Assembly (NCBI RefSeq): GCF_040801785.1
Contig: NZ_CP161805.1
Location: forward strand, 496,001-560,000
Source: Sulfitobacter sp. LCG007
GTDB taxonomy: Bacteria > Pseudomonadota > Alphaproteobacteria > Rhodobacterales > Rhodobacteraceae
Reading direction: 5' to 3'
DNA: 64,000 nt
In this document: piece by piece, positions 47,979-57,323 of the stretch
Layout of the letters: the number at the start of each line of letters is the position of its first letter
Numbering within the stretch: position 1 is the first letter of the stretch
The notes under the pieces: generated by a model
Database searches by the model: none
What the model was told of the DNA's origin: nothing
Seen by the model: only the letters and a program-made list of their open reading frames with translations
Made by a program: the position numbers and the translations under genes

Positions 47979-49289
47979 GTGGCGGACCTGTTCGACAGCG
48001 TCGCGACGCCCGTGGAGGGATCGGCTTTCCGTCCCCTCGCAGACCGGCTGCGACCGAAGACGCTTTCGGAAGTGATCGGGCAGCAGAAGGTGTTGGGCCC
48101 CGAAGCCCCGCTGACCGCGATGCTGGATTCGGGCAGCCTGGGTTCCCTCGTCTTCTGGGGACCGCCCGGCGTGGGGAAGACGACCATCGCCCGCCTTCTG
48201 GCGCAGGAGACCGACCTCCACTTCGTTCAGATCAGCGCGATCTTCACGGGCGTTCCGGAGCTTCGCAAGGTCTTCGAGGCGGCGAAGATCCGGCGGCGAA
48301 ACGGTCAGGGCACGCTGCTTTTTGTCGACGAGATCCACCGCTTCAACAAGGCGCAGCAGGACGGCTTCCTGCCGCATATGGAAGACGGCACAATATTGCT
48401 GGTGGGGGCCACGACCGAAAACCCCTCGTTCGAACTGAACGCCGCGCTTCTGTCGCGCGCGCAGGTTCTCGTGCTGGAACGTCTGCCGCTCGGCGATCTG
48501 GAACGGCTGGCGCAGCGCGCCGAGGCCGAACTCGGGCGCGAGCTGCCGCTCGACGGCCCCGCGCGCGAGGCGCTCCTCGAGATGGCGGACGGTGACGGAC
48601 GTGCGCTGCTCAACCTCACCGAGCAGGTCGCGGCCTGGAAGGGCGAGGGCAAGCTGGACGTCGCCGCCCTTTCCGCCCGCCTGACGCGCCGTGCGGCACA
48701 ATACGACAAGAGCGGCGATGCGCATTACAATCTGATCTCGGCGCTTCACAAGTCGGTTCGCGGGTCCGACCCCGACGCCGCGCTCTACTGGCTTGCGCGG
48801 ATGCTGGAGGGGGGCGAGGACCCGCGCTATCTGGCGCGGCGGATAACCCGGATGGCGGTCGAGGATATCGGTCTGGCCGATCCGCAGGCCCAGGCGATCT
48901 GCCTGCAGGGATGGGAAACCTACGAAAGGCTCGGATCGCCCGAGGGCGAACTGGCGCTTGCGCAGGCGGTCGCCTATCTCGCGCTCGCGCCGAAATCGAA
49001 CGCGGCCTACGTCGCCTACAAGGCCGCGCGCAAGGCTGCACGGTCCACGGGTTCCGAGCCGCCGCCGAAGCATATCCTGAACGCACCGACGGGCATGATG
49101 AAGGAGCAGGGCTACGGGGCGGGATACGCCTATGACCATGATGCGGAGGACGCGTTTTCCGGACAGAACTACTTTCCCGACGGGATGGCGCGCGAAACCT
49201 TCTACCAGCCCGTCGAACGCGGCTTCGAACGTGATCTGAAGAAGCGGCTGGATTACTTCGCCAAGATGCGCACGAAGCGGCAAACTTGA
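47979..49289 (+). CDS. rarA: Replication-associated recombination protein A (MgsA/RarA AAA+ ATPase)
   Basis: This encodes a 436-residue clamp-loader-like ATPase that acts at stalled replication forks. It starts with GTG at 47979. Walker A is GPPGVGKTT near residue 55, Walker B is [10 protein letters not shown] near 110, and sensor 1 is [10 protein letters not shown] near 140. The C-terminal tetramerisation region is present, including [20 protein letters not shown] near residue 370. It is four bases downstream of the protease gene and probably co-transcribed with it. Confidence 0.95.
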   Translation: MADLFDSVATPVEGSAFRPLADRLRPKTLSEVIGQQKVLGPEAPLTAMLDSGSLGSLVFWGPPGVGKTTIARLLAQETDLHFVQISAIFTGVPELRKVFEAAKIRRRNGQGTLLFVDEIHRFNKAQQDGFLPHMEDGTILLVGATTENPSFELNAALLSRAQVLVLERLPLGDLERLAQRAEAELGRELPLDGPAREALLEMADGDGRALLNLTEQVAAWKGEGKLDVAALSARLTRRAAQYDKSGDAHYNLISALHKSVRGSDPDAALYWLARMLEGGEDPRYLARRITRMAVEDIGLADPQAQAICLQGWETYERLGSPEGELALAQAVAYLALAPKSNAAYVAYKAARKAARSTGSEPPPKHILNAPTGMMKEQGYGAGYAYDHDAEDAFSGQNYFPDGMARETFYQPVERGFERDLKKRLDYFAKMRTKRQT

Positions 49290-49320
49290 CATCCGACCCG
49301 TGAGGCGTGAGAGACCGGGC

Positions 49321-49701
49321 ATGATCTCGACCCTTTCCCTTGTGGCCCTCGGCGGGGCCTGCGGCGCGATGCTGCGTTACCTTTTCGGTATCGCGGCCGT
49401 GCGCCTTTTCGGGCTGACCGCGTTTCCGCTGGGAATCATCGGGGTGAACATCCTCGGATCGTTCCTCATGGGGGCCTTCGTCGTCCTTGCCGCCCAGAAG
49501 GGCCTGACGCATCTCGCGCCGCTCGTTTCCATCGGATTTCTCGGCGGGTTCACGACCTTCTCTTCCTTCTCGCTCGAAACCGTGACGCTGATCGAGCGCG
49601 GCGAGATCGGCTATGCCGCGGCCTACGTCCTGCTGTCCGTCGGGGTCTCGGTCCTTGCCCTCGCGCTCGGCATGTGGGCCCTGCGCGGAGCGCTCGCATG
49701 A
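49321..49701 (+). CDS. crcB: Fluoride exporter CrcB/Fluc
   Basis: This encodes a 126-residue membrane protein with four hydrophobic spans. The diagnostic Fluc motifs are present: GGACGAMLRY in the first span, GVNILGSFLMG in the second, and GFLGGFTTFSSFSLE in the third, carrying the pore Phe and Ser/Thr residues. It works as a dual-topology dimer that expels fluoride. I see no fluoride riboswitch upstream. It overlaps the pseudouridine synthase gene by four bases. Confidence 0.95.
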   Translation: MISTLSLVALGGACGAMLRYLFGIAAVRLFGLTAFPLGIIGVNILGSFLMGAFVVLAAQKGLTHLAPLVSIGFLGGFTTFSSFSLETVTLIERGEIGYAAAYVLLSVGVSVLALALGMWALRGALA

Positions 49702-50744
49702 GCCCGGTGCAGACCCTCACGGTGGAGGCGGGCGAGGGCGATCAGCGCCTCGATCGTTGGTTCCGCCGCCATTTTCCGCAGATCAGCCAGGGCCGGATCG
49801 AGAAGATGTGTCGTAAGGGCGAGCTGCGCGTCGACGGTGGACGGGTCAAGCCCGCCACGCGCCTCGTCGAGGGGCAACAGGTGCGCATCCCGCCACTGCC
49901 CGAAGGCGAGGCCCCGCCGCCCGAGAACAAGGGTCGCATATCGGAGGCGGACGCGAAGCTCATCCGCTCCTGCGTGATCTACCGCGATGACCATGTGATC
50001 GCGCTGAACAAGCCGCCGGGTCTGCCCGTTCAAGGCGGCTCGGGTCAGGAACGCCACGTCGACGGGCTGGCCGAGGCCCTGATGTTCGAGCTCGACGAAA
50101 AGCCGCGCCTTGTGCACCGGCTCGACAAGGATACGTCCGGTGTGTTGCTGATGGCGCGCACCCGGGCGGTGGCGGCGGCGCTGACAGCGTCCTTCCGGCA
50201 CCGCGAGACGCGCAAGATCTACTGGGCAGCCGTCGCCGGAGTGCCCGCTCCGAAGAACGGCACCATCCGCTTCGGTCTCGTCAAGGCGCCGGGGCATGGT
50301 GCGCGCGGCGAGGGCGAGAAGATGATCTGCGTCCATCCGCGCGACATCGACACGACGCCGGGCGCCAAACGGGCCGTGACGGATTACGCGACGCTTGCGC
50401 AGGCGGCGAAGCGCTGCTGCTGGACGGCGCTGATCCCGGTGACGGGGCGCACGCATCAGCTTCGGGCACATATGGCCGAGATCGGGCATCCCATCGTTGG
50501 CGACGGCAAGTACGGCGGATCGGGGCAGGACAACATGGGCGACGGCTGGGGCGCACAGCTTGGCGGCGAGATCTCGAAGAAGCTGCATCTGCACGCCCGG
50601 ACGCTCAGGCTTGAACATCCTGTGACGAAGGCGACCCTGCATCTGGTCGCGCCGCTGCCCGAACACATGAAGCGGACATGGGAGACCTTCCAGTGGCAGG
50701 CCTCGGATGTTCCGGAAGACCCCTTCGAAGAGGACTGGGCATGA
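49698..50744 (+). CDS. RluC/RluD-family 23S rRNA pseudouridine synthase
   Basis: This encodes a 348-residue pseudouridine synthase. An N-terminal S4-like RNA-binding domain (DQRLDRWFRRHFPQIS and KGELRVDGGRV) is followed by the catalytic domain, whose Asp143 lies in HRLDKDTSG. Further motifs are GLPVQGG and PVTGRTHQLRAHM. The architecture fits RluC, which modifies 23S rRNA positions 955/2504/2580 in E. coli, but RluD cannot be excluded by eye. ATGA overlaps connect it to crcB and to the following phosphatase. Confidence 0.92.
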   Translation: MSPVQTLTVEAGEGDQRLDRWFRRHFPQISQGRIEKMCRKGELRVDGGRVKPATRLVEGQQVRIPPLPEGEAPPPENKGRISEADAKLIRSCVIYRDDHVIALNKPPGLPVQGGSGQERHVDGLAEALMFELDEKPRLVHRLDKDTSGVLLMARTRAVAAALTASFRHRETRKIYWAAVAGVPAPKNGTIRFGLVKAPGHGARGEGEKMICVHPRDIDTTPGAKRAVTDYATLAQAAKRCCWTALIPVTGRTHQLRAHMAEIGHPIVGDGKYGGSGQDNMGDGWGAQLGGEISKKLHLHARTLRLEHPVTKATLHLVAPLPEHMKRTWETFQWQASDVPEDPFEEDWA

Positions 50745-51424
50745 GCGCACCGCTGCGGTTGGTGATCTTCGACGTCGACGGGACGCTGGTGGACAGCCAG
50801 GGCGACATCATCACGGCGCTTGGCGAAGCCTTTCACGCGGCGCGGCTGACACCGCCCGACCGCGCCACGATGCTGGGCATCGTGGGCCTGTCGCTCGATG
50901 TGGCGATGGAACGGCTGGCTCCCGAAGCGCAGGCCGACACGCATGCAGTGATGGTGCGTGCGTACAAGGACGCCTACATGTCGCTGCGGCAGAAGACCGG
51001 CGCGGCGCAGTCGTCGCCGCTTTATCCGGGCGCCCGTGCCGCGCTCGAGGCGCTTCACGCACAGGACGAAGTTGTGCTGGGGATCGCCACCGGAAAATCG
51101 ATGCGCGGGCTCGACAAGCTCTTCGACGCGCATGACCTTCATCCGTTCTTCGCCACCCGGCAGGTCGCGGACTTCCACCCGTCGAAACCGCATCCGTCGA
51201 TGATCCTGCAGGCCATGGCCGAGGCAGGCGTCGGGCCGGAAGCGACGGTCATGGTCGGCGATACCACATATGACATGGATATGGCCGCGGCGGCCGGCGT
51301 GCGCGGGATCGGCGTCGGCTGGGGATACCACCCGGTTGGCTGGCTTACGGGCGCGCATCAGATCGTCCACAGCTTCAGCGAACTCGCGACGGCGCTCGGT
51401 CCGGTCGAATGCGTGGCGCCATGA
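50741..51424 (+). CDS. HAD-superfamily phosphatase (Gph-like)
   Basis: This encodes a 227-residue HAD hydrolase. Motif I is IFDVDGTLVDS, with the nucleophilic Asp at about residue 10. Motif II is the Thr in GIATGKS, motif III includes KPHP, and motif IV is MVGDTTYDMDMA. The helical cap after motif I fits phosphoglycolate phosphatase-like enzymes, but substrate prediction within this family is unreliable. It is linked by ATGA overlaps to the genes on both sides. Confidence 0.9.
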   Translation: MSAPLRLVIFDVDGTLVDSQGDIITALGEAFHAARLTPPDRATMLGIVGLSLDVAMERLAPEAQADTHAVMVRAYKDAYMSLRQKTGAAQSSPLYPGARAALEALHAQDEVVLGIATGKSMRGLDKLFDAHDLHPFFATRQVADFHPSKPHPSMILQAMAEAGVGPEATVMVGDTTYDMDMAAAAGVRGIGVGWGYHPVGWLTGAHQIVHSFSELATALGPVECVAP

Positions 51425-52134
51425 GCGGCTGGGCGGCCAAACGGTTCTGGCAGAGTGCTTCTGTCACCGAGGCACAGGGCGGCTTCGGGATCGCGCTGGA
51501 TGGGCGTCCGGTTCGAACGCCCGCCAAACGCGTCCTTGTCGCGCCCACCAAGGCTCTGGCCGAGCGCATCGCGGCCGAGTGGGAGGCGCAGGAGGGCGTC
51601 ATCGACCCCATCTCGATGCCCTTCACGCGCACGGCGAATGCCGCCATCGACAAGGTTGCACCGCAGCACGAGGCCGTGGCCGATCTGCTTGCCGACTATG
51701 GGGACAGCGACCTTCTCTGCTACCGTGCAGAGGGTCCCGACGCGCTGGTCCACCGCCAGTCGGAAGCGTGGGATCCATTGCTCGACTGGGCGGCCGAGAC
51801 GCTTGGCGCGCGGCTGAGGACACGTGTCGGGGTGATGCATGAAGCGCAGGATCCCGATGTCCTGGCCGGGCTGCGCGCGCGCGTCCACGCACTCACGCCC
51901 TTCGAGCTGGCGGCGTTCCATGACCTCGTCAGCCTCTCGGGGTCGTTGATTCTCGGTTTTGCGGCGGCGCGTGACGTGGCACCGGCAGAGGCGCTCTGGA
52001 AGATTTCGCGACTGGACGAGATCTGGCAGTCGGAGCAGTGGGGCGAGGACGCGGACGCCGCAGAGGCCGCCGAGATCAAGCGGCTCGCGTTCCTTCACGC
52101 GAAGACGGTGTTTTACCTCGCTCATTCGGGCTGA
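51421..52134 (+). CDS. ATP12-family F1-ATPase assembly chaperone
   Basis: This encodes a 237-residue protein of the ATP12 family. In mitochondria and alphaproteobacteria this family binds the F1 alpha subunit during ATP synthase assembly. Typical segments are ALDGRPVRTPAKR near residue 29, IAAEWEAQ near 60, MPFTRTANAAID near 74, and SEAWDPLLDWA. The family's restriction to alphaproteobacteria and eukaryotes supports the taxonomic placement. It is the last gene of an overlapping four-gene set (crcB, RluC-type, HAD, ATP12). Confidence 0.92.
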   Translation: MSGWAAKRFWQSASVTEAQGGFGIALDGRPVRTPAKRVLVAPTKALAERIAAEWEAQEGVIDPISMPFTRTANAAIDKVAPQHEAVADLLADYGDSDLLCYRAEGPDALVHRQSEAWDPLLDWAAETLGARLRTRVGVMHEAQDPDVLAGLRARVHALTPFELAAFHDLVSLSGSLILGFAAARDVAPAEALWKISRLDEIWQSEQWGEDADAAEAAEIKRLAFLHAKTVFYLAHSG

Positions 52135-52199
52135 GTGCAAAAACTAAGGGCGTGTGCGTAAAAGCCGATCACGTCCGGTGCATTTGGGATAACCCGGCC

Positions 52200-52229
52200 T
52201 TGACGTTTGACGGGGGTTGCGCCCAGAAT
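52200..52229 (+). promoter_or_regulatory. Weak candidate promoter of aapJ
   Basis: TTGACG (52200-52205) is followed 18 bases later by CAGAAT (52224-52229). A short inverted repeat GGAAGG/CCTTCC lies just downstream (52240-52257). Confidence 0.3.
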
Positions 52230-52330
52230 GCCGGCTATCGGAAGGAAAACGCCTTCCCTATCGCCATCCGGCGGGTGAAATGCTGGATCAACCGTCTAAA
52301 AATGTGGCGGAACATCAGGAAGAGGTAAAA

Positions 52331-53347
52331 ATGAGATCAACCGTAATCTTTGGGGCGCTGACCGTTGCCGGGCTTGCAGCAGGCGCTGCCGCCGCTGGCA
52401 CACTCGAGGACGTGAAGGCGCGCGGCAAGCTGAACTGCGGCGTGACCACCGGTCTCGTTGGTTTCGCGGCACCTGACGCCAACGGCGAGTGGAACGGGTT
52501 TGACGTGGCTGTCTGCCGCGCCGTGGCCGCCGCCGTGCTGAGCGACGCGAAAGCCGTAGAATTCGTCCCCACGACCGGCAAGACGCGCTTCACCGCACTT
52601 GCTTCCGGTGAGATCGACCTGCTGGCGCGCAACACTACATGGACATTCTCGCGCGATGCCGACCTGAAATTCACGTTCATCGGCGTGAACTATTATGACG
52701 GTCAGGGCTTCATGGTGCCCAAGGCGCTCGGCGTGTCCTCGGCCAAGGAGCTCGACGGGGCGACGGTCTGTGTACAGACCGGGACCACAACGGAACTCAA
52801 CCTGGCCGAGTTCTTCCGCGTCAACAACATCAGCTACGAGCCGGTCCCGATCGAGACGAACGCCGAAGCGCAGCAGCAGTACCTTGCAGGTGCCTGCGAC
52901 GTCTACACCACGGACGCGTCCGGCCTCGCGGCGACGCGCGCAGCCTTCGAGAACCCGGGCGATCACATCCTTCTGCCCGAGATCATCTCGAAAGAGCCGC
53001 TCGGACCGCTTGTACGTCATGGCGATGACGAATGGGCCGACATCACCCGCTGGACTCTCTACGCGCTCATCGCGGCCGAAGAGCTTGGCGTCACCTCGGC
53101 CAACGTCGCCGAGATCGGCACAAGCACCAACAATCCCGAAGTCGCGCGCCTGCTGGGCACCGAGGACAACCTCGGCGCGATGCTGGGTCTCGATGCGGAA
53201 TGGGCCAAGCGTGCCATCGCCGCGGTCGGGAACTACGGCGAGGTGTTCGAGAAGAACATCGGGGAATCGACTCCGATCGGCCTTGCGCGCGGCCTGAACG
53301 CGCAATGGACGAACGGCGGGCTCATCTACTCGCCCCCGTTCCGGTAA
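52331..53347 (+). CDS. aapJ: General amino-acid ABC transporter, periplasmic binding protein (AapJ/BztA)
   Basis: This encodes a 338-residue family-3 solute-binding protein with a signal peptide ending in AGAAAAG. Typical text is VKARGKLNCGVTTGLVGFA at the mature N-terminus, GFDVAVCRAVAAAV near 55 and TTWTFSRDADLKF near 105. This subfamily binds glutamate, glutamine, aspartate and related amino acids. In Rhodobacter the equivalent gene is called bztA. AGGAAGAGG precedes the ATG. A terminator separates it from the permease genes, which favours surplus binding protein. Confidence 0.94.
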   Translation: MRSTVIFGALTVAGLAAGAAAAGTLEDVKARGKLNCGVTTGLVGFAAPDANGEWNGFDVAVCRAVAAAVLSDAKAVEFVPTTGKTRFTALASGEIDLLARNTTWTFSRDADLKFTFIGVNYYDGQGFMVPKALGVSSAKELDGATVCVQTGTTTELNLAEFFRVNNISYEPVPIETNAEAQQQYLAGACDVYTTDASGLAATRAAFENPGDHILLPEIISKEPLGPLVRHGDDEWADITRWTLYALIAAEELGVTSANVAEIGTSTNNPEVARLLGTEDNLGAMLGLDAEWAKRAIAAVGNYGEVFEKNIGESTPIGLARGLNAQWTNGGLIYSPPFR

Positions 53348-53362
53348 CAGCGCAAGAAACAG

Positions 53363-53395
53363 GGGCGCAGGTTCAGATCTGCGCCCTTTCTCTTT
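53363..53395 (+). terminator. Intercistronic terminator between aapJ and aapQ
   Basis: GGGCGCAG (53363-53370) and CTGCGCCC (53379-53386) with TTTCTCTTT form an intrinsic terminator. Partial read-through would give much more binding protein than permease. Confidence 0.85.
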
Positions 53396-53479
53396 GACGA
53401 CCCAAATCAACAAGACCCGGCCAGCGGGTCCGCCGCGCACCTGACAAAAAACACAGGGCCGGAGCCACGGGGAATTCAG

Positions 53480-54694
53480 ATGACGACAATATCCGACCCT
53501 TCCGGGGGCTCGTTCCGACTGTCTATGCTTCTCTATGACACTCGGTACCGGTCCTACACGATCCAGTTCATCGCGCTGATCCTGCTGATCGCACTGGTAT
53601 CGTACCTCTGGGCCAACCTGATGGACAACCTTGCCTCGGCGGGTCTGAACATCTCCTTCGGGTTCCTCCAGCAGGCGTCGAATTACGACATCAACCAGTC
53701 CCTCATCGAATACTCTTCGCGCTCGACCCACATGAGGGCCGCGCTGGTCGGTATCATCAACACGCTTCTGGTCGCATTTCTTGCCTGTGTGACCGCAACT
53801 GTCATCGGTGTGATCGCGGGTGTCCTGCGGCTGTCCAGAAACTGGCTGGTCGCCAAGCTCATGGCCGTCTACGTCGAGGCGTTCCGCAACGTGCCCGTCC
53901 TGATCTGGATCCTGATCATCTACACGATCCTCACCGCGGTCCTTTCGCCGCCGAGCGCGTTCCGCGGGGATACACCTGAAGCGAGCATGCTGCTCGGCAG
54001 CTTCGCCTTCACCAACCGCGGCGTCTACATTCCCGCCCCGGTCTGGGGGCCGGGCTCCTCGATCGTGGTCGGTGTCTTCATCCTCTCCATCATCGCGATC
54101 ATCGCGTGGCGGCGCTATGCCGTGGCGCAGCTTTACGACGCCGGCCGTTCTCTGCCCGTTGCATGGCCGTCGCTGGCGCTCTTCTTCCTGCCCACGCTGA
54201 TCGCATTCTTTCTGCTTGGGTCTCCCGTCTCGCTCGATCTGCCCGAGCTCAGGGGGTTCAACTTCCAGGGCGGCATACAGATCGGCGCGCCGCTGATCGC
54301 GCTCTGGCTGGCGCTTTCGGTCTATACCGGAGCCTTCATCGCCGAGAACGTGCGCGCCGGGATCCAGGCGATCTCGAAGGGCCAGACCGAGGCGGCCGCC
54401 TCACTTGGCCTGCGCCCGGGGCGGATCATGAACCTGGTGATCCTCCCTCAGGCTTTGCGTGTGATCATTCCGCCGCTGATCTCGCAATATCTCAACATCA
54501 CGAAGAACTCATCGCTGGCAATCGCAGTGGGATATGCCGATGTCACCGCCACGCTGGGTGGCATCACGCTGAACCAGACGGGCCGTGCCATCGAATGCGT
54601 GCTGCTGCTGATGCTGTTCTATCTCACGATCTCGCTGCTGATCTCTGCGGTGATGAACGTCTACAACAGCTCCGTCTCGCTGAAGGAGCGCTGA
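53480..54694 (+). CDS. aapQ: Amino-acid ABC transporter permease (AapQ/BztB)
   Basis: This encodes a 404-residue inner-membrane permease with about eight spans. The cytoplasmic EAA loop, EAAASLGLRPGRIMNLVILPQ, near residue 312 contacts the ATPase. The N-terminal part with FGFLQQASNYDINQSLIEYS is characteristic of the AapQ/BztB class. This class is longer than ordinary His/Gln permeases because of an internal extension. It is one base from aapM. Confidence 0.94.
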   Translation: MTTISDPSGGSFRLSMLLYDTRYRSYTIQFIALILLIALVSYLWANLMDNLASAGLNISFGFLQQASNYDINQSLIEYSSRSTHMRAALVGIINTLLVAFLACVTATVIGVIAGVLRLSRNWLVAKLMAVYVEAFRNVPVLIWILIIYTILTAVLSPPSAFRGDTPEASMLLGSFAFTNRGVYIPAPVWGPGSSIVVGVFILSIIAIIAWRRYAVAQLYDAGRSLPVAWPSLALFFLPTLIAFFLLGSPVSLDLPELRGFNFQGGIQIGAPLIALWLALSVYTGAFIAENVRAGIQAISKGQTEAAASLGLRPGRIMNLVILPQALRVIIPPLISQYLNITKNSSLAIAVGYADVTATLGGITLNQTGRAIECVLLLMLFYLTISLLISAVMNVYNSSVSLKER

Positions 54695-54695
54695 G

Positions 54696-55991
54696 ATGTC
54701 CGATACCCACGCCCAGACCGTTGCCTATGTCCGCGACACGATGCTGCCGCCGACCGATCCGCCCGCGCGCGAAACGGGCGCGGTGAAATGGGTCCGCGAG
54801 AACCTCTTCTCGTCGATCCCCTATTCCATCCTGACCCTGCTGGCGCTTTACGTCGTCTGGTCGGTGCTCTCGGGCATCCTGCCCTGGCTCTTCGGCGGGG
54901 TCTGGAACGCGCCCGACATTCGCGCCTGCCGCGAGATCCTCGCCGGAGCGGAGGGCGGCTGCTTCGCGGTCCTCACCGAGCGCTGGAACCAATTGCTCTT
55001 TGGCATCGCCTATCCCCAGGACGGATACTGGCGCCCCACCCTGGCATTCGTGCTCCTTTTCGTGGCCGCGGCCCCGCTGCTGTTCGCGCATCTGCCCCGC
55101 AGACTTCTGATCGTCAGCGCGCTTTATCCCTTCATCGCCTACTGGCTGATATGGGGCGGCACCTTCCTTATCCCGGTGGTTCAGCTGGCCGGCGTGGTTG
55201 CAGGCTATCTGGTCTACAGCCGCCTCGTCGCGCGCGGTTTCCTCACCGCGCTTCTTGGCGGGATCGTCGGCGCGGCTTTGGTCTGGTGGCTTGGCGGGTA
55301 CCTGACAGAGGCCATGCCCCGCTTTGCCGCGCTCGAGGAGGTTCCGTCGCGCAACATGGGCGGCTTCATGCTGAACATGATCCTTGGAACGATCTGCGTG
55401 TCGCTTTCGCTGCCGCTGGGCATCCTGCTGGCGCTGGGACGGAGAAGCAGGCTTCCGATCATCAAGCTGATCTGCGTCGTCTTCATCGAGTTCATCCGGG
55501 GCGTTCCGCTGATCACGCTGCTGTTCGTGGCGAATGTCGTGTTGGCCTACTTCCTGCCTCCCGGCACGAACTTCGACCTGATCCTGCGCGTGATCATCAT
55601 GATCACCATGTTCGCCTCGGCCTATATCGCCGAGGTCATCCGGGGCGGGCTCGCCGCACTGCCGAAGGGGCAATACGAGGCGGCGGACAGTCTCGGCCTC
55701 GACTACGCGCAGTCGATGCGGCTGATCATCCTGCCCCAGGCGCTGAAAATCTCGATCCCGGGTATAGTGAATGTCGCCGTGGGCCTTTTCAAGGACACCA
55801 CGCTGGTCTCGATCATCTCGATGTTCGACCTCGTGGGCATGATCCGCGGCCCGATTCTCGCCTCGACCGAATGGAATGGCGTCTACTGGGAACTCTGGGG
55901 TTTCGCGGCGCTGCTGTTCTTCGTCGTCTGCTACGGCATCTCGCAATATTCGCAGTGGCTGGAGCGTCAGCTTCAGACCGGCCACCACTAG
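54696..55991 (+). CDS. aapM: Amino-acid ABC transporter permease (AapM/BztC)
   Basis: This encodes a 431-residue permease that should pair with AapQ. It has about ten hydrophobic segments. The C-terminal transport domain contains [13 protein letters not shown] near residue 265 and the EAA loop [21 protein letters not shown] near 328. The N-terminal half, with a long insertion before the conserved domain, is typical of AapM/BztC. Confidence 0.94.
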   Translation: MSDTHAQTVAYVRDTMLPPTDPPARETGAVKWVRENLFSSIPYSILTLLALYVVWSVLSGILPWLFGGVWNAPDIRACREILAGAEGGCFAVLTERWNQLLFGIAYPQDGYWRPTLAFVLLFVAAAPLLFAHLPRRLLIVSALYPFIAYWLIWGGTFLIPVVQLAGVVAGYLVYSRLVARGFLTALLGGIVGAALVWWLGGYLTEAMPRFAALEEVPSRNMGGFMLNMILGTICVSLSLPLGILLALGRRSRLPIIKLICVVFIEFIRGVPLITLLFVANVVLAYFLPPGTNFDLILRVIIMITMFASAYIAEVIRGGLAALPKGQYEAADSLGLDYAQSMRLIILPQALKISIPGIVNVAVGLFKDTTLVSIISMFDLVGMIRGPILASTEWNGVYWELWGFAALLFFVVCYGISQYSQWLERQLQTGHH

Positions 55992-56007
55992 GGAAAGGGC
56001 CAGGACA

Positions 56008-56775
56008 ATGGCTGAACAAGCAAGATCCATGATCTCCGACAAGGTGGCCGTTCAGATCACCAGAATGAACAAGTGGTACGGCACCTTCCATGTGCTGCGC
56101 GACATCGACCTGACCGTCTATCAGGGCGAGAGGATCGTCATCGCAGGCCCCTCCGGCTCGGGCAAGTCGACCCTGATCCGGTGCATCAATGCGCTGGAGG
56201 AACATCAGGAGGGGCGGATCGAGGTGGACGGAACCGTGCTGTCCTCCGATCTCAAGAACATCGACAAGATCCGCTCCGAGGTCGGCATGTGCTTTCAGCA
56301 CTTCAACCTCTTTCCGCATCTGACCATTCTCGAGAACTGCACCCTCGCGCCGATCTGGGTCCGCAAGACCCCGAAGAAGGAGGCCGAGGAGACCGCGATG
56401 CATTTCCTGCGCAAGGTCAAGATTCCGGATCAGGCGAACAAGTACCCCGGCCAGTTGTCCGGCGGGCAGCAGCAGCGGGTGGCGATTGCGCGTTCCCTCT
56501 GCATGAAGCCCCGCATCATGCTGTTCGACGAGCCGACCTCGGCGCTTGACCCGGAGATGATCAAGGAAGTGCTCGACACCATGGTCGAGCTGGCGCAGGA
56601 GGGCATGACCATGCTCTGCGTTACCCACGAGATGGGGTTTGCCCGGCAGGTCGCCGATCGGGTGATCTTCATGGACGAGGGCCAGATCGTCGAGCAGAAC
56701 GAGCCGGAAGAATTCTTCAACAATCCGAGGTCGCCGCGGACGCAGCTTTTCCTCAGTCAGATCCTGGGTCACTGA
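56008..56775 (+). CDS. aapP: Amino-acid ABC transporter ATP-binding protein (AapP/BztD)
   Basis: This encodes a 255-residue ATPase. Walker A is GPSGSGKST at residues 47-55, the signature is LSGGQQQR near 150, and Walker B is [12 protein letters not shown] near 170, followed by the switch His in THEMGFA. The start at 56008 gives [14 protein letters not shown] and has AGGA upstream. It completes the aapJQMP operon. Confidence 0.95.
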   Translation: MAEQARSMISDKVAVQITRMNKWYGTFHVLRDIDLTVYQGERIVIAGPSGSGKSTLIRCINALEEHQEGRIEVDGTVLSSDLKNIDKIRSEVGMCFQHFNLFPHLTILENCTLAPIWVRKTPKKEAEETAMHFLRKVKIPDQANKYPGQLSGGQQQRVAIARSLCMKPRIMLFDEPTSALDPEMIKEVLDTMVELAQEGMTMLCVTHEMGFARQVADRVIFMDEGQIVEQNEPEEFFNNPRSPRTQLFLSQILGH

Positions 56776-56786
56776 CGGCAGGGCAG

Positions 56787-56804
56787 GGCGGGCCGGGGCC
56801 CGCC
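56787..56804. terminator. Hairpin between convergent aapP and sixA-like genes
   Basis: GGCGGGCC (56787-56794) and GGCCCGCC (56797-56804) are adjacent inverted repeats lying exactly in the 29-base gap of two converging genes. No T-run flanks them, so a shared terminator role is only likely. Confidence 0.5.
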
Positions 56805-57320
56805 TCACGTCCTGTCCGACGCCTCTCCGAGCTGTTCGCGGGGGACCGCGAAATCCATGGCCCGGCCATCGCCCCACTGTAGATTGCTCCAGTCCGGGGC
56901 GTCGAAATCCGCGACGAGTGTGGCGCCGGTCGGATAGTCGTCGAACCTGTCATGCGCCGGCGGCCGGTCCAGAAACTTCCGGGCGGCAATCCCGATGCCG
57001 GGGTTATGCCCTATGACAAGCACAGAGTCCGCCGACACACGTCGAAGGACTTTCCGGATCGTGATCGGTTCGCCGTGATAGAGCTCGTCAAGGAATTCGA
57101 CCGGAACATCGCCGGGCAGGGCCAGACCTTCGAGCGTCTCGCGCGTGCGCCGCGCGGTCGAACAGAGGACCTGTCCCGGCACATAACTCTTGGCGCGCAA
57201 CCAATCGCCCATGGCCCGGGCGGAGCGGGTACCGCGTGAATTCAGTGGCCGGTCGAAGTCGGCCACGTTCCGTGCATCCCACGAGGACTTGGCGTGTCGC
57301 ATGAGGATCAGTCTGAGCAT
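56805..57320 (-). CDS. SixA-like histidine phosphatase
   Basis: This encodes a 171-residue protein of the histidine phosphatase superfamily. It begins MLRLILMRHAKSSWDA with the RHA catalytic motif (the superfamily RHG equivalent seen in SixA-type proteins). The second catalytic His is in VLVIGHNPGI near residue 104. SixA removes phosphate from phosphohistidine in Hpt domains, but many relatives act on small molecules. It is the first gene of the minus-strand block and lies three bases downstream of the ferredoxin-like gene. Confidence 0.88.
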   Translation of the reverse strand: MLRLILMRHAKSSWDARNVADFDRPLNSRGTRSARAMGDWLRAKSYVPGQVLCSTARRTRETLEGLALPGDVPVEFLDELYHGEPITIRKVLRRVSADSVLVIGHNPGIGIAARKFLDRPPAHDRFDDYPTGATLVADFDAPDWSNLQWGDGRAMDFAVPREQLGEASDRT

Positions 57321-57323
57321 CCG

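Noticed and set aside
49200-49320. Fluoride riboswitch upstream of crcB
   Set aside because: The 31 bases between rarA and crcB are too short, and no switch-like structure is visible in the rarA end.
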